A stretch of 20,739 nt of DNA from the NCBI GenBank assembly GCA_002385475.1, contig DGDO01000064.1, positions 9,053 to 29,791 on the forward strand. Direction: 5' to 3'. This DNA comes from Candidatus Sordicultor fermentans. Lineage in GTDB: Bacteria > Atribacterota > Atribacteria > Atribacterales > Caldatribacteriaceae. The position numbers and the translations under genes were made by a program. Every line of letters begins with the position of its first letter. Position 1 is the first letter of the stretch. Below, piece after piece: positions 1 to 7,303 of this stretch. The notes under the pieces were generated by a model. It saw nothing but the letters and a program-made list of their open reading frames with translations, was not told the origin of the DNA and searched no databases.

Positions 1-258
1 GAGAAAATAATTGTGGAAAGCTCTATTAAGTTGTTTGAGCGCTTAGAGTGTCGAGACTATGCCCGTTTTGATTGGCGACTGGATAGAGAGGGACAGCCCC
101 GGCTATTAGAGGTCAATCCCAACCCCGGATGGTGCTGGGATGGGCACTTAGCTAAAATGGCTCATTTTGCCGGGATTTCTTACCACCAGATGTTAGAAGC
201 TGTCTTAGAAGCAGCTATCTGTCGCCTCAATATTGTGGCCTTGAAAGATAAACCATGA
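1..258 (+). CDS. ATP-grasp ligase (D-Ala-D-Ala ligase-like), C-terminal fragment
   Basis: The reading frame is open from the first base of the window, so this is the 3' end of a longer gene. The visible part has the pattern of the C-terminal half of the ATP-grasp domain of D-alanine-D-alanine ligase-like enzymes: a CRDYARFDWR stretch, then LLEVNPNPG, where the Glu and Asn normally bind the ATP magnesium ions, then a helical tail. Known family members ligate a carboxylate to an amine using ATP, but the substrate cannot be read from this fragment. A true Ddl and a related ATP-grasp ligase are both possible. The GTG at 13 is an internal codon, not a credible start. The stop (256-258) overlaps the ATG of the threonine aldolase gene by 4 nt (ATGA), so the two genes are probably cotranscribed and translationally coupled. 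Confidence 0.8.
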   Translation, partial: EKIIVESSIKLFERLECRDYARFDWRLDREGQPRLLEVNPNPGWCWDGHLAKMAHFAGISYHQMLEAVLEAAICRLNIVALKDKP

Positions 259-1313
259 AAATGGCTACTTCTCATCCCAGATGGATTGACCTCCGTAGCG
301 ATACTGTCACTATCCCTACTCAGGAAATGCTGGAAGCTATGGTACAGGCAGAAGTAGGAGATGATGTTTATGGTGATGACCCCACAGTAAACCTGTTGCA
401 AGAAAAAGCAGCAGAAAAAATGGGAAAAGAAGCGGCTCTTTTTGTCCCTTCAGGAACTTTTGGTAATCAGTTAGCTATATTCACTCACACTCAAAGCGGA
501 GACGAGGTATTAATCCCCGAAAGTAACCACATTTTAGAGCACGAAGTGGGAGCCTCAGCGGTAATATCCCGGGTGGGGCTCCGCCCTCTTCCTGACCAAT
601 ATGGACAGGTAGATATAAAAGATTTAGAAAAACGCTATCGAGAAGAAGACCTTCACCACCCTCGAACAGGGCTAATCTGTATGGAAAATGCCCACTCGTC
701 TGGTAAAGTAGTTCCTCTTTCTAATCTCCAGGAAGTTTATCAATTTGCCCAAGAAAAGGGAATTTCTGTGCACTTAGATGGAGCGAGGATTTTTAACGCT
801 GCCACTTTTTTAAAAGTAAAACCAGCACAAATCGCCCTTTATTGCGACTCAGTGATGTTCTGTGTTTCTAAAGGACTCTGTGCTCCCATTGGTTCTCTGC
901 TCGTGGGAACTCGCTCTTTCATTGAGAAAGCCCGCAAAAATCGTAAACTTTTAGGAGGAGGTATGCGGCAGGTAGGATATTTAGCGGCTGCCGGATTGAT
1001 AGCTCTGGAGAAAATGACCAAGCGCTTACAAGAAGACCATGAAAACGCCCGTTACTTAGCTAAGAGACTACAAGAAATTGAGGGAATAAAAGTAGCAGAA
1101 GACCGCCTGGATATCAATATGGTATTTTTCACCGTAGAGATAGAACGCTTTTCCCCACCAGAATTTATCCAGTTTTTAGAGGAGAAAAACATAAAAATTA
1201 ATCTTCCCCGGGAGGGAGAATTTCGCCTGGTTACCCACTACTGGATAAAGAAAGAGGATATTGATTACTTTATAGAGACTGGCAAAACTTATTTCTCCCG
1301 ATACTACACTTAA
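255..1313 (+). CDS. ltaE: Low-specificity L-threonine aldolase, PLP-dependent
   Basis: A 352-residue protein of the usual length for this fold-type I PLP family (beta-eliminating lyase / GntG group). It would split L-threonine or L-allo-threonine to glycine and acetaldehyde in the cytoplasm. Visible features are DLRSDTVT at residues 12-19, the PSGTFGNQ cofactor-binding segment near 65-72, HLDGARIFNAA with Asp175 and Arg178, and SKGLCAPIGS with Lys206 as the expected Schiff-base lysine. The start is the ATG at 255 inside the upstream gene's stop; an alternative ATG at 261 is also in frame. The stop at 1311-1313 shares bases with the stop of convergent larE. Other small D/L-amino-acid aldolases share the fold, so the exact substrate is inferred. 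Confidence 0.92.
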   Translation: MKMATSHPRWIDLRSDTVTIPTQEMLEAMVQAEVGDDVYGDDPTVNLLQEKAAEKMGKEAALFVPSGTFGNQLAIFTHTQSGDEVLIPESNHILEHEVGASAVISRVGLRPLPDQYGQVDIKDLEKRYREEDLHHPRTGLICMENAHSSGKVVPLSNLQEVYQFAQEKGISVHLDGARIFNAATFLKVKPAQIALYCDSVMFCVSKGLCAPIGSLLVGTRSFIEKARKNRKLLGGGMRQVGYLAAAGLIALEKMTKRLQEDHENARYLAKRLQEIEGIKVAEDRLDINMVFFTVEIERFSPPEFIQFLEEKNIKINLPREGEFRLVTHYWIKKEDIDYFIETGKTYFSRYYT

Positions 1314-2146
1314 TCGCTTCTAAGTCTATTCATGCTCCCGGAATGATACCCTTCTAAGTCCAGAGTAATAAAAGTGTAGCCCAGAGCTTGCAGGCCAGAA
1401 ACTACTTTTTGCCTCAGCTCCCCTTCTAAAAGGAGAGGAAATTCTTCTGGCGATATTTCTAAACGAGCCACCTCACCGTGATGCCTCAGGCGCGAGAGAG
1501 AAAAGCCCAGGTTATGTAAAAGTTCTTCTCCTTGTTCAATTCGATGCAGTAGAGGAAGGGTTATTTCCACCCCATAAGGAATGCGCGTAGCCAGACATGA
1601 AGAGGCAGGCTTATCCCAGGTGGGAAGGTGAAGCTCTCGAGAAACCTCCCGGATTTCATATTTCGTAAATCCTACCTCTAAAAGGGGATGTCTGATTCCC
1701 AACTCCTGGGTAGCCCGAAAACCAGGACGGAAATCCCCCTCGTCATCTTGATTGGTTCCATCTACTACCCAAGCGTAGCCTTCTTTTTGTGCCAGAGCTA
1801 ACAGTTCCCGCATCATCCTTTTTTTACAGAAATAGCAGCGTTCCTTGGTATTGCGCCAGATGAGGGGCTCATCTTCTCCCGAAATTTCTATGACCTTAAG
1901 AGGAAGTCTTAAATCCCGGGCAATTTTTTCCGCTTCTTCCCTCTCTCGGCGGGGTAAAAAAGGTAAATCTACCAGGACCCCTAAGACATTTTCTCCCAGA
2001 GTTTCTCTACTCACCCAGAGAAGAAAAGTAGAATCCACTCCCCCCGAAAAAGCAACTATAACCCTCCCCAGCGCTAAAAGGTTTTCTTTTAACTTTTCAT
2101 ATTTCATATTCCCGGAGGAATATTTAACTTCACTCATAAAATTCAT
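1310..2146 (-). CDS. larE: LarE-type ATP-dependent sacrificial sulfur transferase
   Basis: A 278-residue PP-loop protein. LarE adenylylates and thiolates the pyridinium carboxylates during synthesis of the nickel-pincer nucleotide cofactor of LarA-family racemases and epimerases. The PP-loop AFSGGVDST lies at residues 32-40, VDGTNQDD at 128-135, and KPASSCLATRIPYG at 179-192. Cys184 aligns with the sulfur-donating Cys of the one-cysteine LarE proteins. There is also a CYFC pair at 104-107. Family knowledge says some LarE proteins use three cysteines to hold a [4Fe-4S] cluster, and CxxC plus Cys184 fits that type. The ATG at 2146 overlaps the stop of the rhamnose permease gene by 4 nt, so it looks like the last gene of the rhamnose transporter operon. 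In-frame ATGs at 2137 and 2107 are alternative starts. LarB, LarC and LarA genes are not in the window. Confidence 0.88.
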   Translation of the reverse strand: MNFMSEVKYSSGNMKYEKLKENLLALGRVIVAFSGGVDSTFLLWVSRETLGENVLGVLVDLPFLPRREREEAEKIARDLRLPLKVIEISGEDEPLIWRNTKERCYFCKKRMMRELLALAQKEGYAWVVDGTNQDDEGDFRPGFRATQELGIRHPLLEVGFTKYEIREVSRELHLPTWDKPASSCLATRIPYGVEITLPLLHRIEQGEELLHNLGFSLSRLRHHGEVARLEISPEEFPLLLEGELRQKVVSGLQALGYTFITLDLEGYHSGSMNRLRSD

Positions 2147-3141
2147 TGAATCTCTTTCGTTCTTCTCTTTCCCCCTCGAGAGCTAAAAATATTAGGAAGC
2201 ATTACTACACCAACAAGAACTATTCCAATGATGACCATCATTACCTGACCCGGAACATTTACCAGCCCCATACCATAACGAAGTAAACGCATCAATATAA
2301 GAGCTAAACATACACCAACTATGCCGCCCTTTCCTCCTGAGGGGCTAACTCCCCCCAAAACGGCAATGGCAATAACCTCGAGCTCATATCCTGTGGCAAT
2401 ATTGGGCCTTGAGCTACCTAACTTGGAAGTTAGAAAAATAGCTGCTATCCCCGCCATTAACCCATTAAGAGTAAAAATAATCTGTTTCATTTGCGCTATC
2501 GGTACTCCAGAAAATCTGGCGGCCACCGGGTTAATTCCCATAGCGTATACCTTTCTTCCCCAGGCAGTGCGATGGAGCAAAAGTCCATATATAATGGCAC
2601 ACCCCACAAATACCACCATAACAAAAGGTATATTGGTTTTACCTACATACCCCCAGGCCAGATAAGAGTACCAGGAGGGGAATCCCCCTATTGCCTGATC
2701 ACCAAGCAAAATATAGGCAATTCCTCTATAAATGGAGGAACCAGCCAGGGTGACAATAATAGCCGATAGGCCAGGTACAAGCGAGATCAACAAGCCATTC
2801 AAATATCCACACCCGGCTCCCGTAGCCAAGGCTACTAAAATAGCGACTGCCATAGGAAGCCCAAGCTTGTAAGACATGGCCATCAAAACCGAAGAGAGAG
2901 CAACAATAGAAGCTACGGAAATATCAATATCCCCTATAATCAATACCAGAGTCATAGAAAGAACCATAAAACCTTTTTCTAAGAACACTGCTAAAGAGTC
3001 CATGATACCCGTATAGCTCCAGAAATGAGGTGAAAGGCGACCATTAACAATTGATATCCCAATAATCAATATAACCAAAAGCCATTCCCACTTGAAAACG
3101 ATGTTAAGTTTCCTATTAGAAAGAGAATTACGGTATTTCAT
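2143..3141 (-). CDS. rhaQ: Rhamnose ABC importer, second permease (RhaQ-type)
   Basis: A 332-residue BPD_transp_2 (CUT2/ribose-type) membrane permease with about eight to ten hydrophobic segments. Family hallmarks are LVLIIGDIDISVAS near residues 62-75, MGINPVAARFSGVP in the cytoplasmic coupling loop near 202-215, and LGGVSPSGGKGGIVG toward the C-terminus. It would form the inner-membrane channel with the neighbouring permease. The gene order binding protein, ATPase, permease, permease matches the rhaSTPQ order known in rhizobia, and the binding protein itself looks like RhaS. The ATG directly follows the TAG of rhaP, with an AGGAG about 10 nt upstream. The stop overlaps the larE start. P and Q are assigned by gene order; AI-2 or ribose permeases are the closest alternatives. 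Confidence 0.83.
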   Translation of the reverse strand: MKYRNSLSNRKLNIVFKWEWLLVILIIGISIVNGRLSPHFWSYTGIMDSLAVFLEKGFMVLSMTLVLIIGDIDISVASIVALSSVLMAMSYKLGLPMAVAILVALATGAGCGYLNGLLISLVPGLSAIIVTLAGSSIYRGIAYILLGDQAIGGFPSWYSYLAWGYVGKTNIPFVMVVFVGCAIIYGLLLHRTAWGRKVYAMGINPVAARFSGVPIAQMKQIIFTLNGLMAGIAAIFLTSKLGSSRPNIATGYELEVIAIAVLGGVSPSGGKGGIVGVCLALILMRLLRYGMGLVNVPGQVMMVIIGIVLVGVVMLPNIFSSRGGKRRTKEIQ

Positions 3142-4155
3142 CTATATTGTTCTCCTCTTCAACTGCGACTTTTCCATATTTCGAGCAATAGCAATATTCA
3201 CTATCGCTGCTACTAAAATGATAAGACCCTGCAAGGCCATCTTCCAAAAAGGAGACACCCTAATCATGGGAAGTGCGTTATTAATAATACCAACAGTGAT
3301 AGATCCCAGTAAAACACCAGATACAGTTCCTACACCACCAGTAATGCTAACCCCACCTAAAACGCAAGCAGCTACAATAGTCATAACAAATCCAGAAGCA
3401 GTATCATTTTGGGCTGAGGCATAACGAGCTACCCACATCACCCCGGCTAAACCGGAGAGAGCACCAGAAATGGCATAAACCAGCCAGGTAATAAATTCAG
3501 TATTGATTCCGATAACTCGAGCCGCCTCCACATTGCTCCCCACCGCATATATTTTTCTTCCAGTATGAGTATAATTGACAAAATAATAGAAAACTACGTA
3601 CACCACTAAAACAATGTAAATCAGCTTAGAAAGACCTAGGAAACGTTCTGTCGCTATTCCCTTAAAAGAATCCGGCATTTCGTAGGCATTTATCCACTTT
3701 CCTCCGCTGATTATAAAAGTAATGCCCCGATAAATATACATCATACTCAAAGTAGCAATAATCGGCACCACCCGACCTTTAGCTACAATCAAACCAGTAA
3801 TAGATCCCAGAAGACCTCCCAATAATAATCCCAGTATTAACATAAAAAGTGGAGAAAGCTGGGGATTTTGTTTAACCATCATTCCCGCTACCATTCCCGT
3901 TAGAGCTAACACAGATTCCATAGAAAGGTCAATACCACCGGTCACCAGAACTAACATCATCCCCACAGAAAGGACAGATAGGGCTGCTGTATCTATCAAA
4001 ATATCATGAAAATTACTCCAGGTTAAAAAGCGAGGATTGCGAATACCAATCAAAACGGATATAAGTACGATGAAAATTATAATCCCCAATTCCCGGAATC
4101 CAAGCAGCCTGGAAAACGTGACTTCTCTTTTTGTTTTAGCAGGTTCATCCATCAT
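3142..4155 (-). CDS. rhaP: Rhamnose ABC importer, first permease (RhaP-type)
   Basis: A 337-residue BPD_transp_2 permease paralogous to the adjacent RhaQ-type protein. It carries LVLVTGGIDLSMES near residues 63-76, the VGSNVEAARVIGI coupling segment in the middle, and CVLGGVSITGGVGTVSGV toward the C-terminus, embedded in multiple hydrophobic helices. A short charged N-terminus (MMDEPAKTKRE) precedes the first helix, consistent with a cytoplasmic N-terminus. It lies 25 nt downstream of the ATPase gene. The first of two consecutive ATGs is used; a weak GGATGG motif lies upstream. Two dissimilar permeases next to one ATPase and one binding protein indicate a heterodimeric channel, as in rhamnose and AI-2 systems rather than the single-permease ribose system. 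Confidence 0.83.
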   Translation of the reverse strand: MMDEPAKTKREVTFSRLLGFRELGIIIFIVLISVLIGIRNPRFLTWSNFHDILIDTAALSVLSVGMMLVLVTGGIDLSMESVLALTGMVAGMMVKQNPQLSPLFMLILGLLLGGLLGSITGLIVAKGRVVPIIATLSMMYIYRGITFIISGGKWINAYEMPDSFKGIATERFLGLSKLIYIVLVVYVVFYYFVNYTHTGRKIYAVGSNVEAARVIGINTEFITWLVYAISGALSGLAGVMWVARYASAQNDTASGFVMTIVAACVLGGVSITGGVGTVSGVLLGSITVGIINNALPMIRVSPFWKMALQGLIILVAAIVNIAIARNMEKSQLKRRTI

Positions 4156-4180
4156 GGGTCTACACCATCCAAGCTAAATT

Positions 4181-5707
4181 TTACGACACAACCTGAGTTA
4201 AACGATCGACTTTTACCGCTGCTTCCATAAGTTTTTCCTGAGTAGCTTCTGAACGAGAAAAAACACCAGTAATTCGGCCTTCGTGCATAACGATGATATT
4301 ATCACTCATTCCCAATATTTCTGGCATCTCAGAAGAAATCATAATAATACCCAGTCCTTCTGCTACGAGATCAGACATGATTTGATGAATAGCAGCTTTT
4401 GCTCCCACATCAACACCCTTAGTTGGCTCGTCCATGATTAATATTTTTGGGCGAGCAGCAAGTAATTTGGCAACCACCACTTTTTGCTGATTTCCTCCTG
4501 ATAAAGAACTGACGGGGTGGAAAATCCCTGGTGCTTTTATCTGAAGTAATTCTAACATCTTGTTAGAAATTTCATGTTCTCGAGGCGGGTTTAGCCATCC
4601 TCTATTGGTAAGCTGATCAATTATAGAAATCGTAATATTATCATTAATGCTCAGAAGCAGAAACAAACCCTGTTCTAACCGGTCTTCTGGAAGATATCCA
4701 ATGCCATAGCTTATAGCCTCCATCGGGTTTTTAATCGATACTTCTTTCCCTTCTACTAATATCTTTCCTGCATCAACCGGGGCTATGCCAAAAATCGATT
4801 GCGCTACTTCAGTTCTTCCCGAACCAACCAACCCGCTAAATCCAACAATTTCCCCGGCCCGGAGAGAAAAGGAAATATCAGAAAAATAACCAAGACGAGA
4901 AAGTCCTTCTACTCTCAAAAGTTCTTTCCCAAAAGAAACCTTGTTTTTGGGGAAAAGCTGACTTATTTCTCGCCCTACCATAGCTTTAATCAGGTCTTTT
5001 TCATCAATTTCATTAACATTCCAGGTTCCCATACTCTTTCCATCTCGGAGCACAGTTACCCGATCAGCGATTTCATAGACATCCTCAAACAGATGAGAAA
5101 TCAATATAATAGACACTCCATCGTTGCGGAGCTTCCTTGCTATATTATACAAATCTTCAGTTTCCCGTCTGGTGAGAGAAGCAGTCGGTTCATCCATAAT
5201 AAGGATACGAGCGTTAACTGAAAGAGCCTTGGCAATTTCGACTATCTGTTGTTGAGCTACGCTTAAAGAGCTCATAGTCACCGAAGGATTAATATCAGAG
5301 CCTAAAGAACGGAGAAGCCTTTTTGCTTCTTCTTTCATTTCCTTCCACATCAGTTTTTTGGTAGTGGGGTGAATTATAGGATGTCCAAGAAATATATTCT
5401 CGGTAACTGTTAAATGAGGAAAAGACGCGGGTTGCTGGTAAACAGCAGCAATTTGATAACGGTTAGCCACTGTGGGGTTGTGAAAAATCACTGTGTTCCC
5501 TTCATAAAATATATCGCCTTCATCTGGTTGATAAACACCGGTAATAATTTTTATTAGAGTAGATTTACCCGCTCCATTTTCACCCACAATAGCGTGAATC
5601 TCTCCTGCGCGAAGATTAAAATCAACCCGGTCTAATGCTTTCAGACCGGGGAAAAATTTGGAAATTCCTTTCAGCTCAAGTATATACCTATCTTCTCTAT
5701 CTACCAC
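4181..5707 (-). CDS. rhaT: Rhamnose ABC importer ATP-binding subunit (RhaT-type, tandem ABC domains)
   Basis: A CUT2-type ATPase with two fused ABC domains, 508 residues from the start chosen here. The first domain has Walker A GENGAGKST (about 42-50), signature LSVAQQQ and Walker B LIMDEPTASL. The second has the degenerate P-loop GLVGSGRTE, a good signature LSGGNQQK and Walker B LIMDEPTKGVD. This asymmetry is normal in the family and implies one degenerate ATPase site. It energises uptake through the two permeases encoded just downstream. An ATG at 5731 would add eight residues, but it sits 5 nt after a perfect hairpin and has no Shine-Dalgarno. The GTG at 5707 has GGAGG (5716-5720) 8 nt upstream, so I prefer GTG. 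The rhamnose assignment rests on the binding protein and on neighbouring rhamnosidases. Confidence 0.85.
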   Translation of the reverse strand: MVDREDRYILELKGISKFFPGLKALDRVDFNLRAGEIHAIVGENGAGKSTLIKIITGVYQPDEGDIFYEGNTVIFHNPTVANRYQIAAVYQQPASFPHLTVTENIFLGHPIIHPTTKKLMWKEMKEEAKRLLRSLGSDINPSVTMSSLSVAQQQIVEIAKALSVNARILIMDEPTASLTRRETEDLYNIARKLRNDGVSIILISHLFEDVYEIADRVTVLRDGKSMGTWNVNEIDEKDLIKAMVGREISQLFPKNKVSFGKELLRVEGLSRLGYFSDISFSLRAGEIVGFSGLVGSGRTEVAQSIFGIAPVDAGKILVEGKEVSIKNPMEAISYGIGYLPEDRLEQGLFLLLSINDNITISIIDQLTNRGWLNPPREHEISNKMLELLQIKAPGIFHPVSSLSGGNQQKVVVAKLLAARPKILIMDEPTKGVDVGAKAAIHQIMSDLVAEGLGIIMISSEMPEILGMSDNIIVMHEGRITGVFSRSEATQEKLMEAAVKVDRLTQVVS

Positions 5708-5736
5708 ACTATCAACCTCCAGAAATCCCATTTAAA

Positions 5737-5770
5737 AATGGTGAGCGAGAATACATCCTCGCTCACCATT
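5737..5770 (-). terminator. Stem-loop with short U tract between rhaS and rhaT (attenuator/3'-end stabiliser)
   Basis: A perfect 13-bp inverted repeat (arms 5737-5749 and 5758-5770, AATGGTGAGCGAG and its complement) encloses an 8-nt loop. On the transcribed - strand the second arm runs into five Ts, then AAATGG. It has the shape of an intrinsic terminator with a short U tract and lies after the binding-protein gene, inside the operon. The likely role is partial termination, or protection of the rhaS mRNA 3' end, so that the binding protein is made in excess of the ATPase and permeases. Confidence 0.75.
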
Positions 5771-5784
5771 CAATTGCATCGAGT

Positions 5785-6792
5785 TCAATAAATGTCTTTC
5801 CACTCATCAATGTTGCTTGCGTCAAATCGGAAAGGAGGCCCTAATAAAACTTCTGTTCCTCCGTCTTCTGCCTCAACAATGGTGTAATCTCCCATTCTAC
5901 CGGCGGAGAACTCTTCTCCCACCTCCCCGGTTATAGTCCCATCACACAGAAGCCCGGCAACGTATGAGGCAAGGTAGCCCAGATCGATGGGATTCCATAA
6001 GAAAAATGCCTCACAAGCTCCATTGTGAACCCACTCTGCCATCTCACTGGGAAGCCCGAGACCGGTAAGTTTAACTTTCCCCACCAGGCCGGCATCAGTT
6101 ATGGCCTTAGCAGTAGCACTGAGCCCTACGGTGGTAGGAGATATGATGCCTTTTAAGTTGGGGTAAGACTTAAACAAACCCATGGCTTCGTTGTAGCTCT
6201 TATCTCGCAGGTCATCACCATACACAATAGTTACTAATTCTATCTTTTCATATTTTGGATCTTTCAATTCCTCTTTCATATATTCAATCCAGGTATTCTG
6301 ATTGGTCATAGTGGCTCCAGCTGAAAGAATAGCTATTTCACCTTCATAGCCAATCATCTCCGCTATGGCCTGAACCTGTAACTTACCTATCAATTCTGCA
6401 TCTGCCTGATTTACATGTACATGCCGACCTCCAGGCGCTACCGCCGAATCAAAGGATACTACTTTTATGTTGTTTCCTTTAGCCTTCTGGAGAACTGGTA
6501 CTAACGCATCAAAATCATTGGCAGTTATACAAATGGCATCGACCTTTTGAGCTATTAAGTTTTCAATGATTTCAATCTGACCCTCCACTGTTGGAGTAGC
6601 CGGTCCCTGGAAAATAAAACTATTACCTAATTCACCACAGGCTTCCTCGCCCCCTCTGCCAGCTGCATCCATGAAAGGATTCCCAACATTCTTTACTACC
6701 ATACCAACTGTATATCCTTCAGCAAAAGCACTTACTGAAAAGAAAACAACCATGGAAGCCACCAAAAAAAGAACCGTAATAAGCTTTTTCAT
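5785..6792 (-). CDS. rhaS: Rhamnose ABC importer substrate-binding protein (RhaS-type)
   Basis: A 335-residue periplasmic binding protein of the ribose/galactose-binding (Peripla_BP_4) fold. Residues 1-24 form a signal peptide (MKK, hydrophobic core, SAFA) cut before Glu25. There is no lipobox Cys, so the mature protein should be free in the periplasm. VGMVVKNVGNPFMDAA, GPATPTVEGQIEIIENLIAQ, SAGATMTNQNTWIEYMK, VYGDDLRDKSYNEA, SPTTVGL and GLGLPSEMAEW all resemble what I recall of rhizobial RhaS rhamnose-binding proteins, more closely than LsrB or RbsB. It should bind L-rhamnose and deliver it to the RhaPQ permease. AAGGAGG lies 12 nt before the ATG. The gene is first in its operon behind a long leader (6793-7303), and a hairpin separates it from rhaT. 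Confidence 0.9.
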   Translation of the reverse strand: MKKLITVLFLVASMVVFFSVSAFAEGYTVGMVVKNVGNPFMDAAGRGGEEACGELGNSFIFQGPATPTVEGQIEIIENLIAQKVDAICITANDFDALVPVLQKAKGNNIKVVSFDSAVAPGGRHVHVNQADAELIGKLQVQAIAEMIGYEGEIAILSAGATMTNQNTWIEYMKEELKDPKYEKIELVTIVYGDDLRDKSYNEAMGLFKSYPNLKGIISPTTVGLSATAKAITDAGLVGKVKLTGLGLPSEMAEWVHNGACEAFFLWNPIDLGYLASYVAGLLCDGTITGEVGEEFSAGRMGDYTIVEAEDGGTEVLLGPPFRFDASNIDEWKDIY

Positions 6793-6891
6793 TTCTAACT
6801 GGAACCTCCTTTATTTTGATTGTTAAATTCAGACCGAAAAACTGCACTCCTAAATAACACCAACCAGCAAACTATTGCCAACCGTCAATCT

Positions 6892-6915
6892 TCAAAATCT
6901 TTTTTAATCACCTCC
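6892..6915 (-). promoter_or_regulatory. SD-like leader element upstream of rhaS, shared with the oligopeptide-family binding-protein gene
   Basis: On the - strand the core GGAGGTGATTAAAAA is followed by AGATTTTGA. GGAGGTGAT is almost a perfect complement of the 3' end of 16S rRNA, but no start codon lies at a usable distance and the rhaS ATG is 116 nt further on, with its own AAGGAGG. The same 15-nt core plus GATTT recurs at 19166-19187, 122 nt before the other binding-protein gene. It may act as a ribosome-binding mRNA stabiliser of the STAB-SD kind known from Bacillus thuringiensis cry3A. That role is inferred. Confidence 0.55.
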
Positions 6916-6936
6916 CTTCTTTGATTTTCACTAAGT

Positions 6937-6967
6937 TTTATATCCCTACTTTTTTGATCTCGGTCAT
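6937..6967 (-). promoter_or_regulatory. Possible second, leader-proximal promoter of rhaS
   Basis: On the - strand a TATAAA box (6937-6942, one mismatch to TATAAT) lies 19 nt after ATGACC (6962-6967, four of six matches to TTGACA). The spacing is long, so this is weak. If used, the transcript would begin about 20 nt before the SD-like element. Confidence 0.25.
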
Positions 6968-7060
6968 TTTCTCGAATAATTAGTTGACCAAAAATACCAA
7001 TAAAAGCATACAGTACTTGTTTTTCTAGGCACAGAACTTGCATCAGTAAAATCATCCCAA

Positions 7061-7080
7061 AGGAGGCAGAACGCCCTCCT
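7061..7080. repeat. Inverted repeat AGGAGG-N8-CCTCCT next to the rhaS promoter
   Basis: Two perfect 6-bp arms (7061-7066 and 7075-7080) lie seven bases beyond the -10 box at 7087-7092, at the expected transcription start. No U tract follows on either strand, so an operator or a 5'-end RNA hairpin is more likely than a terminator. Confidence 0.4.
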
Positions 7081-7086
7081 ACATAT

Positions 7087-7114
7087 AATATAATGAATTT
7101 TACCTTGCTTGCAA
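7087..7114 (-). promoter_or_regulatory. Candidate sigma-70-type promoter of the rhaSTPQ-larE operon
   Basis: On the - strand TTGCAA (7109-7114) and TATATT (7087-7092) are separated by 16 nt. Transcription would begin near 7080, giving a leader of nearly 290 nt before rhaS. The -35 box is the centre of the palindrome GCTTGCAAGC (7107-7116), and an imperfect CTGGCC/GGTCAG repeat (7116-7132) abuts it upstream. Both could serve as regulator sites. Confidence 0.45.
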
Positions 7115-7303
7115 GCTGGCCTAAAAGGTCAGAAATTACTGGTTATTCCTTTTACAAAACAAGATAGAGATTAAGTTAAGTCAGAAAATAGTATCAATTG
7201 TAAAGCTACCACGCCTTTGTCTCTTACTCTTACAAAGCAGTGCTTAGAATTACACCGTTAATTAACGAGTCTTAATAACTGAAATCTTTAGACAAAAGCG
7301 AAT

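Larger units (their letters stand above)
6793..7303. other. Intergenic region and long 5' leader upstream of rhaS
   Basis: 511 bp without a credible gene, between the end of the GH106-like gene and rhaS, both on the - strand. I see no clear terminator behind the GH106-like gene. It contains a good promoter candidate (7087-7114) with an inverted repeat just downstream (7061-7080), a second weaker promoter candidate (6937-6967), and an SD-like leader element (6892-6915). Small perfect palindromes lie at 7107-7116 (GCTTGCAAGC, over the -35 box) and 7256-7267 (CGTTAATTAACG). A GGTCA/TGACC inverted pair (6962-6966 and 6985-6989) flanks an AT-rich spacer. The palindromes are possible operators; none is assigned to a regulator. 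Confidence 0.6.

Noticed and set aside
4799..5221. 140-codon + strand open frame inside the rhamnose importer ATPase gene
   Set aside because: It is antisense to a clear ABC ATPase with all motifs; the composition (Ser/Lys/Asn/Phe-rich) is that of a shadow frame.
5785..6792. Assignment of the binding protein as AI-2-binding LsrB or ribose-binding RbsB
   Set aside because: The conserved segments GPATPTVEGQIEIIENLIAQ and TNQNTWIEYMK, the two-permease layout and rhamnosidase neighbours fit RhaS better.
6868..6899. Possible leader peptide after the SD-like element before rhaS (TTG, 7 codons)
   Set aside because: The spacing from GGAGG is about 15 nt, the codon is a poor start, and the counterpart leader at 19145-19170 encodes an unrelated 5-codon frame.
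7061..7080. AGGAGG-N8-CCTCCT read as a terminator of the GH106-like transcript
   Set aside because: The stem is only 6 bp, no U tract follows, and it lies downstream of the candidate promoter.
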